Source: Desulfurococcales archaeon (lineage in GTDB: Archaea > Thermoproteota > Thermoprotei_A > Sulfolobales > NBVN01). Taken from it: a DNA stretch of 18,153 nucleotides. Position numbers and translations under genes: made by a program. Location: NCBI GenBank assembly GCA_021163585.1, contig JAGGTW010000103.1, forward strand, positions 1 to 18,153, written 5' to 3'. Shown piece after piece: positions 1 through 5,807 of this stretch (position 1 is its first letter; the number at the start of each line of letters is the position of its first letter). The notes beneath the pieces were generated by a model, which saw only the letters and a program-made list of their open reading frames with translations, ran no database searches and was not told where the DNA came from.

Positions 1-227
1 ACATCAAGACATTTTCTTGGTTTATCCTCACGGACAACATAATCACCAGCAGGATTCATGAATAAAGGCTCAACATTCTCAACATTCACTTCGCGTAATT
101 GATTAAAGAACTCTATTATTTTTATGAAGTCTTCAAGTATTCTTTCCTCACTCCTTACGTCTATTTTAATCAATGATAATCTACTTGCTCTACTCAACCA
201 CTCCTTCAAGCCTGTCCTATAGCTCAT
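1..227 (-). CDS. gatC: Asp-tRNA(Asn)/Glu-tRNA(Gln) amidotransferase subunit C, 5' part
   Basis: The first 75 codons of a minus-strand gene that runs off the left edge. The ATG at 227 has a stop codon three codons upstream, which limits other starts. GatC is the small subunit of the GatCAB transamidase that turns Asp-tRNA(Asn) or Glu-tRNA(Gln) into the amide form in the cytosol; GatC stabilises GatA. The family pattern is visible: an N-terminal helix (residues 26-43), then FNQLREVNVENVEPLF (41-56), then VREDKPRKCL (65-74), matching the usual 'L..V.T.GVEP......LREDKP' layout. It faces away from the 151-aa gene at 343, so 228-342 should hold divergent promoters. The C-terminal end, and whether gatA follows, cannot be seen. 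The assignment rests on motif recognition only. Confidence 0.75.
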   Translation of the reverse strand, partial: MSYRTGLKEWLSRASRLSLIKIDVRSEERILEDFIKIIEFFNQLREVNVENVEPLFMNPAGDYVVREDKPRKCLD

Positions 228-342
228 ACTCCGTTACCAGCAATAATTGTGTTAACGAAGTTAAGTTTTTTGGAGTTGGCTAATCGCATTCATCATTAAA
301 TTCTCGTTAACAGGTATTAGCTTAGTTGCTGAGGGAGAGTAT

Positions 343-798
343 GTGTACAGGCTGAATACTATCTTAGAAAGTTTAGAGGGTCTAGTAAAGCAGGAGCACG
401 TACTCGCGGCATTCGCGGAGGCTGATGTAGAAGGACTTAATCATGTCGTACTTAGCTTTAGAGTTATAGAACTAAAGTACATTAAGGGACTTAATATTAT
501 TATGTACTACCTTCCTGGTCAAGACTTAATTTCTTGGGTCAGACTTGAGGTATTGGTATCAAGTGACGTGCCAGCACGTGACTTTATGGGTAGAATGTAC
601 AGCGAGCTCATTGCCATGAAAGCTGAGGTAGTAGTAAAGAGGGACGGTATCTCAGTTATTAAAAGGTTAGGAGTCCCCGAAATTGAGACCGAAGTATGGA
701 ACTTCTTAAGTCGAGTAATCAAGATAGTCGAGGGTATCGACATTAACAAAGAAAACCTCAGAGCAAAATTAATATATTCCAAGCACGCGGTGTTGTGA
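343..798 (+). CDS. Unrecognised 151-aa protein upstream of diphthine synthase
   Basis: I do not recognise this family. The GTG at 343 is preceded by GAGGGAGAG (331-339), a plausible ribosome binding site, and the ORF ends one base before the diphthine synthase ATG at 800, so the two are probably co-transcribed. A TATA-like TTAAATTC near 297-304 would give a short leader. The protein has no signal peptide or clear membrane segment. It looks like an alpha/beta domain: a beta-rich middle (residues 35-75, including VVLSFRVIELKYIKGLNIIMYYL) with helices at both ends. No metal-binding cysteine cluster or nucleotide-binding loop is visible; histidines are few. Codon use resembles the neighbours. A role in translation-factor or cofactor metabolism would be a guess from context only. 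Confidence 0.75.
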   Translation: MYRLNTILESLEGLVKQEHVLAAFAEADVEGLNHVVLSFRVIELKYIKGLNIIMYYLPGQDLISWVRLEVLVSSDVPARDFMGRMYSELIAMKAEVVVKRDGISVIKRLGVPEIETEVWNFLSRVIKIVEGIDINKENLRAKLIYSKHAVL

Positions 799-799
799 C

Positions 800-1594
800 A
801 TGGGTAAGCTGTACCTAATAGGAGCGGGACTTACGCATGAGTTAATGACTTTTAAGGCACTTAAGGTAGTGAAGGAGGTCAGAAAGGTATTCATTGATAA
901 GTACACGAGCATATTGCCGGGCGATGGAGATGAATTAGAAAGGATTGTTGGAAGAGAACTGACTCCATTATTGAGAAGGGATCTAGAGGAGAGGTTTTCA
1001 CAGGTAATTATTAAAGAGTTAGAGAAAGGTGATGTGGCAGTTTTAGTCCCCGGTGACCCACTGGTTGCGACAACTCATATATCCTTAATTGTCGATGTTG
1101 TTAAACACGGGTTTAGGTTTGAAGTAATTCCCGGTATTAGCATTATACCGACAGCTCTTACCATGTCTGGCTTAATGGTATATAAAATAGGTAAAATAGC
1201 TACTATCACCTATCCGTATGAGGGCAAACTCAGCGAGTACCCTTACGATGTCATCAAAGAAAACGATAGAAGGAACCTACACACGATTTTACTTCTCGAA
1301 TTAGATGCTGAAAAAGATGTGGCTATGAGAGTTGGTGAGGCTATAGACATACTATTTAAGATAGAGTCAGTAAGACGTGAAGGTGTAATTACTCCTGAGC
1401 GGCTGGGGATCGGTATAGCGTCCTTAGGCTCTCCTACAATGAGTGTATGTCCGTTACCGCTTGAGAAGCTAAGACAGTGTGATATAGGTGATGTCCCTCA
1501 CACCTTAATACTAACCTCACCTAAACTTCATTTTATGGAGGAGGAGGCACTTAAGGTGATACGTGGTGAGTTCTGTAGAATGGTGTGTAGGTAG
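800..1594 (+). CDS. dphB: Diphthine synthase (EF-2 diphthamide methyltransferase)
   Basis: S-adenosylmethionine-dependent enzyme of the tetrapyrrole-methylase fold. In archaea it trimethylates the modified histidine of elongation factor 2 in the second step of diphthamide synthesis. The 264-aa length fits the family (about 250-270). Visible motifs are the N-terminal YLIGAGL (5-11), PGDPLVATTH (84-93) forming part of the cofactor pocket, and PGISIIPTAL (111-120) followed by GKIATITYP (131-139). These are characteristic of Dph5/DphB, not of cobalamin-pathway methylases. It starts one base after the upstream gene's stop codon, and its 3' end overlaps the next gene by 32 bases if that gene starts at 1563, which points to one transcript for all three genes. 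No frameshift or missing motif is seen. Confidence 0.93.
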   Translation: MGKLYLIGAGLTHELMTFKALKVVKEVRKVFIDKYTSILPGDGDELERIVGRELTPLLRRDLEERFSQVIIKELEKGDVAVLVPGDPLVATTHISLIVDVVKHGFRFEVIPGISIIPTALTMSGLMVYKIGKIATITYPYEGKLSEYPYDVIKENDRRNLHTILLLELDAEKDVAMRVGEAIDILFKIESVRREGVITPERLGIGIASLGSPTMSVCPLPLEKLRQCDIGDVPHTLILTSPKLHFMEEEALKVIRGEFCRMVCR

Positions 1595-2282
1595 GGATGA
1601 AATAGCCTTCAGGATTAAGAAATACATCGACATGGTGGAGAAAGCAGTCACAGAGTCCCTAGAGAGCTTTAATGGTTCTGACAAGGAAAAGGAGGTGCTT
1701 GAGCTAGCAAAGCTCTATCTAAGTGATTCCAAGCATTACTTCAATATGGGTGATTATGTGACCGCGCTTGCCTGTATCTCATATGCTGAGGGACTGCTTG
1801 ACTCCCTAAGAATACTTGGCTATGTAAAGTTTGAGTGGCGGAAGAGCAAGCCCAGGAAGGTTTTTGTCGGTGGCACATTCGACCTTATTCATCCAGGTCA
1901 CATTTACTACTTAAAGGAAGCATCAAAATACGGCCTCGTATATGCAGTAGTAGCCAGAGACGGGAACGTACTTAAAATTAAGGGTAGAAAACCTATTCTA
2001 GACCAGGCCTCAAGACTAAAGATAATTGAGTCAATAAAGTACGTCTATAGAGCATTTCTGGGAGATGAGTACAATATATATAGGTCTATCGAGGAAGTCA
2101 AACCTGACATAATAATCCTCGGCCCTGACCAACCCTTAAGCGAGGAGAGCTTGATTAAGGAGCTAGAAAAACGCGGAATAAGTTGTGAAGTACTGAGGCT
2201 GTCCAAGCGAGTTAATGAACCCTTGGCATCATCAACAAATATAATAAAAGAGGTACTTAAGAGATACTGCACTGTTCAGTGA
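1563..2282 (+). CDS. DUF357 domain fused to cytidylyltransferase-like domain (FAD synthetase-like)
   Basis: Two domains. Residues about 14-90 are helical and resemble DUF357. Residues about 98-235 are a nucleotidyltransferase of the cytidylyltransferase superfamily. The second carries the signature GGTFDLIHPGH (103-113; the HxGH motif binds the nucleotide phosphates) and the C-terminal SSTNIIK (223-229), equivalent to the ISST motif. Single-domain archaeal relatives (RibL) make FAD from FMN, but cytidylyl or pantetheine-phosphate transfer cannot be excluded from sequence alone. The start is uncertain: GTG 1563 or 1566 has AAGGTGAT just upstream but overlaps dphB by about 30 bases, and ATG 1632 would cut into the first helix of DUF357. 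It is last in the plus-strand run and is followed by a hairpin and T-run. Confidence 0.82.
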   Translation: MVSSVEWCVGRDEIAFRIKKYIDMVEKAVTESLESFNGSDKEKEVLELAKLYLSDSKHYFNMGDYVTALACISYAEGLLDSLRILGYVKFEWRKSKPRKVFVGGTFDLIHPGHIYYLKEASKYGLVYAVVARDGNVLKIKGRKPILDQASRLKIIESIKYVYRAFLGDEYNIYRSIEEVKPDIIILGPDQPLSEESLIKELEKRGISCEVLRLSKRVNEPLASSTNIIKEVLKRYCTVQ

Positions 2283-2310
2283 AAAAGTAATATCAGTGTG
2301 CAGTATTTTT
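2265..2310 (+). terminator. Hairpin plus T-run at the end of the dphB operon
   Basis: TACTGCAC (2265-2272) is the exact reverse complement of GTGCAGTA (2298-2305) and is followed at once by TTTTT (2306-2310). A second T5 run lies at 2317-2321. The left arm lies in the last codons of the gene. A smaller nested hairpin, CACTG-TT-CAGTG, spans the stop codon (2270-2281). T-runs are the main archaeal termination signal; the hairpin is an extra and may instead protect the 3' end. Confidence 0.5.
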
Positions 2311-2510
2311 ACAATATTTTTATGTTATTAATGCACTAGGTACTTGGCAGGCGAGAGTTTTCAGTGAGCGTGGGTGCAAGCTCTGAAGAAAAATGATGAG
2401 AATATAATGCCTACAACTCTACACTAACTTTCTCTCTATTTATACATTAACCTGGGATATCGAATTAATATAAAGAGGCTTGCTTGAGGTCGTAAATATG
2501 TTATGGAAGC

Positions 2511-3233
2511 TCAGCGGGCACCCTTCTTTCTGCCGCATCTGCGGGCGGCAATATGACCGACTTTCCTTCCTGGCGGTGTATTCCTTGAGACTGTAGATGG
2601 GAATGACACGCTCTGATGGTGACCTCCGCCGTGAGGATGGGAGACAGCATTCATAGCAACGCCTCTTACCCTAGGCCATTTTCTTGACTTTACTTTCCAC
2701 TTGTAGTAGGCGGCACCTGCCTTTAGCAAGGGCTTTTCTGTTCTACCTGCTCCGGCAGGCACACCTATTGTTGCTCTGGCGTCACTGAGAATACTTTTCT
2801 GCTTACCGCTCGGCAGTAGTATGATTGTGTAGCGACCTGACCTCCCTAGTATGATGGCATAGCTGCCTGCCTGCCTGGCTATCTTACCTCCGTCACCCGG
2901 TCTTAGCTCTATGTTGTAGACTTTCGTACCCTCAGGTATGTTCTTAAGCGGTAATGTGTTTCCAACGGCCAATGGGGCGTTAGGACCCACATAGACCTCC
3001 TGGCCCACATACATTCCTTCAGCGGCTGGGATGTAGTAATCAAATCCATTCTCGAGCTCTATGTGTGCTAGCGGTACCATTCTTCCAGGATCATGAACTA
3101 ACTCCGTGACATAACCTTTTAATGTGGTGTCAGCTGGAGGAGGGTAACTTGCGGGTGATACTCTTAAGTGGCTAGGACATCTGAAAGTTGATGTCCCTCT
3201 ACCCTGCCTCTGCACAAGTATCCTCTTACCCAT
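2511..3233 (-). CDS. rpl2: Large ribosomal subunit protein uL2 (L2)
   Basis: Full-length archaeal L2 (240 aa), an rRNA-binding protein next to the peptidyl-transferase centre that is needed for subunit joining. The N-terminus GKRILVQRQGRGTSTFR is typical of archaeal L2, and NAVSHPHGGGHH holds the conserved histidine-glycine segment of the C-terminal domain. The ATG at 3233 is preceded on the mRNA by GTGGGTGAGC, a good ribosome binding site. It is the last gene of a minus-strand block L3-L4-L23-L2 and lies 35 bases after L23. In most archaea S19 follows L2 directly; here L2 ends in a convergent spacer and S19 lies on the other strand about 3.5 kb away. Confidence 0.97.
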   Translation of the reverse strand: MGKRILVQRQGRGTSTFRCPSHLRVSPASYPPPADTTLKGYVTELVHDPGRMVPLAHIELENGFDYYIPAAEGMYVGQEVYVGPNAPLAVGNTLPLKNIPEGTKVYNIELRPGDGGKIARQAGSYAIILGRSGRYTIILLPSGKQKSILSDARATIGVPAGAGRTEKPLLKAGAAYYKWKVKSRKWPRVRGVAMNAVSHPHGGGHHQSVSFPSTVSRNTPPGRKVGHIAARRCGRKKGAR

Positions 3234-3268
3234 GTCTGCTCACCCACTGATTATAGATTTTACCCGGT

Positions 3269-3532
3269 TCACAGTATGCCTAACCTTGTTGCTATCTCAG
3301 ATGCCTTGTATTCTGGTTTTAAGCGTACATAAGCTTTTTTCTCGCCTTTTGGAGTAATTAGCGTCCTTACTTCGGCTACTTTAACGTTAAATAATCTCTC
3401 AATAACTCTCTTTACATCATGCTTAGTTGCCCTTACATCAACAATGAACGTTAATGTATTATGATTCTCTATGTAGGTTAGTGCTTTCTCGGTTGCTACA
3501 ACTCGCCTAATTATTTTTGAATCATCTATCAA
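3269..3532 (-). CDS. rpl23: Large ribosomal subunit protein uL23 (L23)
   Basis: 87-aa L23, which binds domain III of 23S rRNA at the peptide exit tunnel and forms the docking site for SRP and Sec. Recognised by EKALTYIENHNTLTFIVD near the N-terminus, KHDVKRVIERLFNVKV in the middle and LITPKGEKKAYVRL near the C-terminus. The start is a TTG at 3532 that overlaps the L4 stop codon by four bases. It is preceded on the mRNA by GAGGTGAT at about six bases spacing, which supports TTG and suggests translational coupling to L4. Confidence 0.96.
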   Translation of the reverse strand: MIDDSKIIRRVVATEKALTYIENHNTLTFIVDVRATKHDVKRVIERLFNVKVAEVRTLITPKGEKKAYVRLKPEYKASEIATRLGIL

Positions 3533-4338
3533 GGTGTGATCACCTCATACTTACCTTTAATCTTTTCGAGGGCATTAACGGTAATGACCGTCAGTCTACC
3601 TGGGACTCCGCCTGGAGCTAAGTGCAGTATGCTTAGTATATCAGGCACTACTGCATCAACTCCTGGTAAGTTCCTGAATGATTTAATTGCAGGTGCATCG
3701 CTCCTTGACACAATTAGCAAGAGTGACTTAGGTGTTATGTAGCGCCTACCTCTCATCTTGCCTTTTCCAGCCCGTATCCGAGTTCGTTCATAGGCTCGTT
3801 CTACATCCCCCCATAAGCCGAGCTTCTTTAGCACCTCCCTGGCCTCAGAAGTTCTTGAAATATTCTCAAGGTCGTTGACTACTATAACAGGAAGTGTCTT
3901 AACTGAGAAGATGTGCCCTCTCTCCCTCACAAGCTCAGGGATAGATGTTGCAGCTAGTGCTGAGAGTATTGCCCTAATTTTTTCCTTCTTATTTATCAAC
4001 TCATGAAGCACCTTCTCAACTCTTGGCGGGTGCGCTAGCCTCCCACCTCTCGTCATAGGGGCAAAAACAGCCCTACCGTTATCTAGTCTTGGCACCCTAG
4101 CTAGCCCATAACCAATACCCCACGACTCACCGCTCCTCCTTTTTCCAGCTAACGGGTCCCTACCCTTAGGTTGTAACCTAGCAGTAAAAGCTGAGTGGAA
4201 TGCCCTCCTAATTAAGTCCTTTCGTACAGGTAAACTAAATAACTTAGGTAGAGGTACTTCATCTACCTTCTGTCCTTCTAAGTTAAGTACAGGAACCTTC
4301 TTCTCATCTAATTTAAAAGGTACCACCATCCTAAGCAT
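3529..4338 (-). CDS. rpl4: Large ribosomal subunit protein uL4 (L4)
   Basis: Archaeal/eukaryotic-type L4 that lines the exit tunnel of the large subunit. Typical segments are RAFHSAFTARLQPKGRDPL, then GRAVFAPMTRGGRLAHPPR (the extended tunnel loop rich in Gly and Arg), then RTRIRAGKGKMRGRRY. I place the start at ATG 4338 (269 aa), six bases after the GGGTGG ribosome binding site. The longer reading starts at TTG 4344, directly against that site, and adds two residues. It follows L3 by about ten bases and overlaps L23 by four. L4 is an autoregulator of this operon in bacteria; I see no matching leader target inside this gene. Confidence 0.97.
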   Translation of the reverse strand: MLRMVVPFKLDEKKVPVLNLEGQKVDEVPLPKLFSLPVRKDLIRRAFHSAFTARLQPKGRDPLAGKRRSGESWGIGYGLARVPRLDNGRAVFAPMTRGGRLAHPPRVEKVLHELINKKEKIRAILSALAATSIPELVRERGHIFSVKTLPVIVVNDLENISRTSEAREVLKKLGLWGDVERAYERTRIRAGKGKMRGRRYITPKSLLLIVSRSDAPAIKSFRNLPGVDAVVPDILSILHLAPGGVPGRLTVITVNALEKIKGKYEVITP

Positions 4339-4349
4339 ATTCAACCACC

Positions 4350-5369
4350 CTAGATCTTACTTTCGAGACTTACATAGAGTATTTTAGGAGGTTCTTCAGG
4401 AAGCCATGCAGGCGGCCTCACTGGCCACCTAAGCACTAAGGGCCTCTTAGGCGGTCCCTGAATAGACCCTTTTACTACTATGAAGTCTGACCTGACTATA
4501 CCATAGTGCGGAAATCCGCCCGAAGGAGTTATGCTGTGTCCGTCCGAACCCATCATTAGTATTCTCTTATTTAGCTCTGTTCTCCTATGGAAGCCCATCT
4601 GACCCGGTTGAGGTACGGTACTGAGAGCACCTGCTGTAGGGCTTCTTGACCCTATGCGCCTGCTGCCTTTTCTATGCTTGTGCCATCGAGGAAGCTCCTT
4701 AACTCCGAATCTCTTGATAACTCCTTGGAAACCCTTCCCCTTAGTAACGCCAATAACATCTATAAACTGTCCTGCAGAGAAAACATCATTGACCTTAATT
4801 TCCCTACCTAAAGCGTTAAGCGCGTACTCCATCTGCTTCTCAGTGCTTCCTCCGCTGACTTTAACTTCGATTATATCCGGAACCTTTTTACTGAGCCCAC
4901 CAGCAGCTCTCGGTTGCGATGCGAAAAGCAACGAAACCCTAGCAATTTCATTCTTGTGCGCCTCCAATATACTCAATGCCTTCTTCTTATGCTCCTCGCT
5001 GATGGAGAGTGTCTTAACTCTTCTCCAGACCTGAAGCTCCTCAGGGGGTTCAGTCCACACTTCAGTCAGGCACTTAAGACCTGCTACAGTAGGTATGTAG
5101 AACCTAGCCGCCAGGGCAATCATGGGCGGGGTCTCAATAACGGTTACTGGCACATGTACCTCCTGTCCATACGTTCTCGTACCAGGTCTGTCATCAATCA
5201 TTATAACATGTGTCATGCCAGCCTTATATCCTAAAAACGCTAAAGGTTTTGGTTCAGCGAAATCAACTTCGGGCCAGCTCCTAACCCTAGGTATGAACAT
5301 CGCTGCCCTTTTCCTCGGTCTGACCCCAAGGCTTCCTCTTCTTGGTGCTGAGTACTTCCTCCTCGCCAT
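4350..5369 (-). CDS. rpl3: Large ribosomal subunit protein uL3 (L3)
   Basis: 339-aa archaeal L3, an early assembly protein whose central extension reaches the peptidyl-transferase centre. Typical segments: N-terminal ARRKYSAPRRGSLGVRPRKR, FLGYKAGMTHV, the core VTKGKGFQGVIKRFGVKEL, and the tip GAGxL-type stretch PTAGALSTVPQPGQMGFHRR. The ATG at 5369 has GTGGTGTGGAG just upstream. It is the first gene of the minus-strand L3-L4-L23-L2 block. In most archaea the COG2106 methyltransferase gene lies directly upstream in the same direction; here that gene points the other way across a 300-base spacer holding a C/D sRNA. Confidence 0.97.
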   Translation of the reverse strand: MARRKYSAPRRGSLGVRPRKRAAMFIPRVRSWPEVDFAEPKPLAFLGYKAGMTHVIMIDDRPGTRTYGQEVHVPVTVIETPPMIALAARFYIPTVAGLKCLTEVWTEPPEELQVWRRVKTLSISEEHKKKALSILEAHKNEIARVSLLFASQPRAAGGLSKKVPDIIEVKVSGGSTEKQMEYALNALGREIKVNDVFSAGQFIDVIGVTKGKGFQGVIKRFGVKELPRWHKHRKGSRRIGSRSPTAGALSTVPQPGQMGFHRRTELNKRILMMGSDGHSITPSGGFPHYGIVRSDFIVVKGSIQGPPKRPLVLRWPVRPPAWLPEEPPKILYVSLESKI

Positions 5370-5408
5370 TTACTCCACACCACACTACCTAAACAGAACC
5401 ATCTATTC

Positions 5409-5421
5409 ACCTTAAAATCTT
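5409..5421 (-). promoter_or_regulatory. Probable promoter of the L3-L4-L23-L2 operon
   Basis: On the minus strand this reads AGATTTTAAGGTG, a TATA-like element about 40 bases before the L3 ATG. A transcript starting about 25 bases downstream (near 5390) would have a leader of about 20 bases containing the GTGGTGTGGAG ribosome binding site. A second AT-rich stretch, AAAGTATTTAAG, lies just upstream at 5423-5434. Confidence 0.45.
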
Positions 5422-5446
5422 TCTTAAATACTTTAATGTTCCTCCG

Positions 5447-5483
5447 ACCTAACTTGATCTCCACTCAAGTTGGTTAGGTGGAG
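5447..5483 (-). repeat. Overlapping inverted repeats between the C/D sRNA and the L3 promoter
   Basis: Plus-strand AACTTGA (5451-5457) pairs with TCAAGTT (5465-5471); ACCT (5447-5450) and AGGT (5476-5479) extend it across a four-base bulge. The loop sequence CTCCAC (5459-5464) pairs with GTGGAG (5478-5483), so the two stems either alternate or form an H-type pseudoknot. GATCTC (5456-5461) also pairs with GAGATC (5492-5497) at the sRNA end. Its role is unknown; it could matter in RNA only if a minus-strand transcript reads through from the sRNA. Confidence 0.45.
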
Positions 5484-5492
5484 TTCTAGTTG

Positions 5493-5559
5493 AGATCAGC
5501 CTTCGGTAGTTACATCACGGTTTGTTCAGAACTCAGTACTCGGCAAATACATCACTCAT
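5493..5559 (-). ncRNA. Box C/D guide sRNA with two 12-nt guides
   Basis: On the minus strand, in order: box C GTGATGT (5555-5549), a 12-base guide ATTTGCCGAGTA (5548-5537), box D' CTGA (5536-5533), a 14-base spacer, box C' GTGATGT (5518-5512), a 12-base guide AACTACCGAAGG (5511-5500), and box D CTGA (5499-5496). Both C boxes are identical and both guides have the standard length. TGAG before box C and CTCA after box D could form the terminal stem. Archaeal C/D sRNAs bind L7Ae, Nop5 and fibrillarin and direct 2'-O-methylation of the target base paired to the fifth guide base before D or D'. The D' guide complement contains ACTCGGCAAAT, which from memory matches a conserved stretch of archaeal 23S rRNA. 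A TATA-like CTTATTAA (5588-5581) lies at the right distance. The exact ends are estimated. Confidence 0.8.
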
Positions 5560-5577
5560 TCAGTACTATACTTAAAG

Positions 5578-5590
5578 ACCTTAATAAGAA
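5578..5590 (-). promoter_or_regulatory. Possible promoter of the C/D sRNA
   Basis: The minus strand reads CTTATTAAGG around 5588-5579, an AT-rich TATA-like element whose centre lies about 25 bases before the expected 5' end of the sRNA (near 5560). A second candidate, TTTAAGTATAG (5576-5566), is too close to the sRNA to drive it. Confidence 0.35.
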
Positions 5591-5639
5591 CTTAATTTTA
5601 CTCTAATATGATATTCTCGCATAAGATATCTGAGATAAC

Positions 5640-5656
5640 TTTTAATTCTATTTAAG
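5640..5656 (+). promoter_or_regulatory. Probable promoter of the small ORF-COG2106-S19 operon
   Basis: CTTTTAATTCTATTTAAG contains two TATA-like cores (TTTTAATT and TATTTAAG). The second lies about 23 bases before the ATG at 5675, so transcription would begin at or just before that ATG. This would give either a leaderless message from 5675 or a leader of about 15 bases that places GGGGTGAT before GTG 5690. Confidence 0.45.
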
Positions 5657-5674
5657 CAACTAAACACTTACAGT

Positions 5675-5803
5675 ATGAGGGGTGATATGGTGGGAGGCAG
5701 GCAGAAAACAACATTATTCATGGGTATCGGAGAGACAAGAAGTGAACAAAGTAAGGAAACCGAGAAGAGGGGTAGGGGCAGGAAAAGCAAGAAAAAGAAG
5801 TGA
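5675..5803 (+). CDS. Small lysine/arginine-rich ORF (42 aa) ahead of COG2106
   Basis: An ORF too short for usual gene callers. It runs from ATG 5675 to TGA 5803 and ends only four bases before the COG2106 start. The residues after the start are RGDMVGGRQKTTLFMGIG; the C-terminal tail (residues 27-42) is almost all Lys, Arg, Glu and Gly and ends in KSKKKK. The promoter-like sequence sits right for a leaderless start at 5675; alternatively GTG 5690 (37 aa) has GGGGTGAT four bases upstream. Coupling to an rRNA-type methyltransferase and S19, together with the strongly basic tail, is what one expects of a small rRNA-binding or ribosomal protein. I do not recognise it as any known ribosomal protein, so that role is inference. 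Confidence 0.5.
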   Translation: MRGDMVGGRQKTTLFMGIGETRSEQSKETEKRGRGRKSKKKK

Positions 5804-5807
5804 GTAG

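Noticed and set aside
285..300. A perfect ATGATGA C box on the minus strand between gatC and the 151-aa gene
   Set aside because: No CTGA follows at guide distance on that strand, so there is no C/D sRNA pair.
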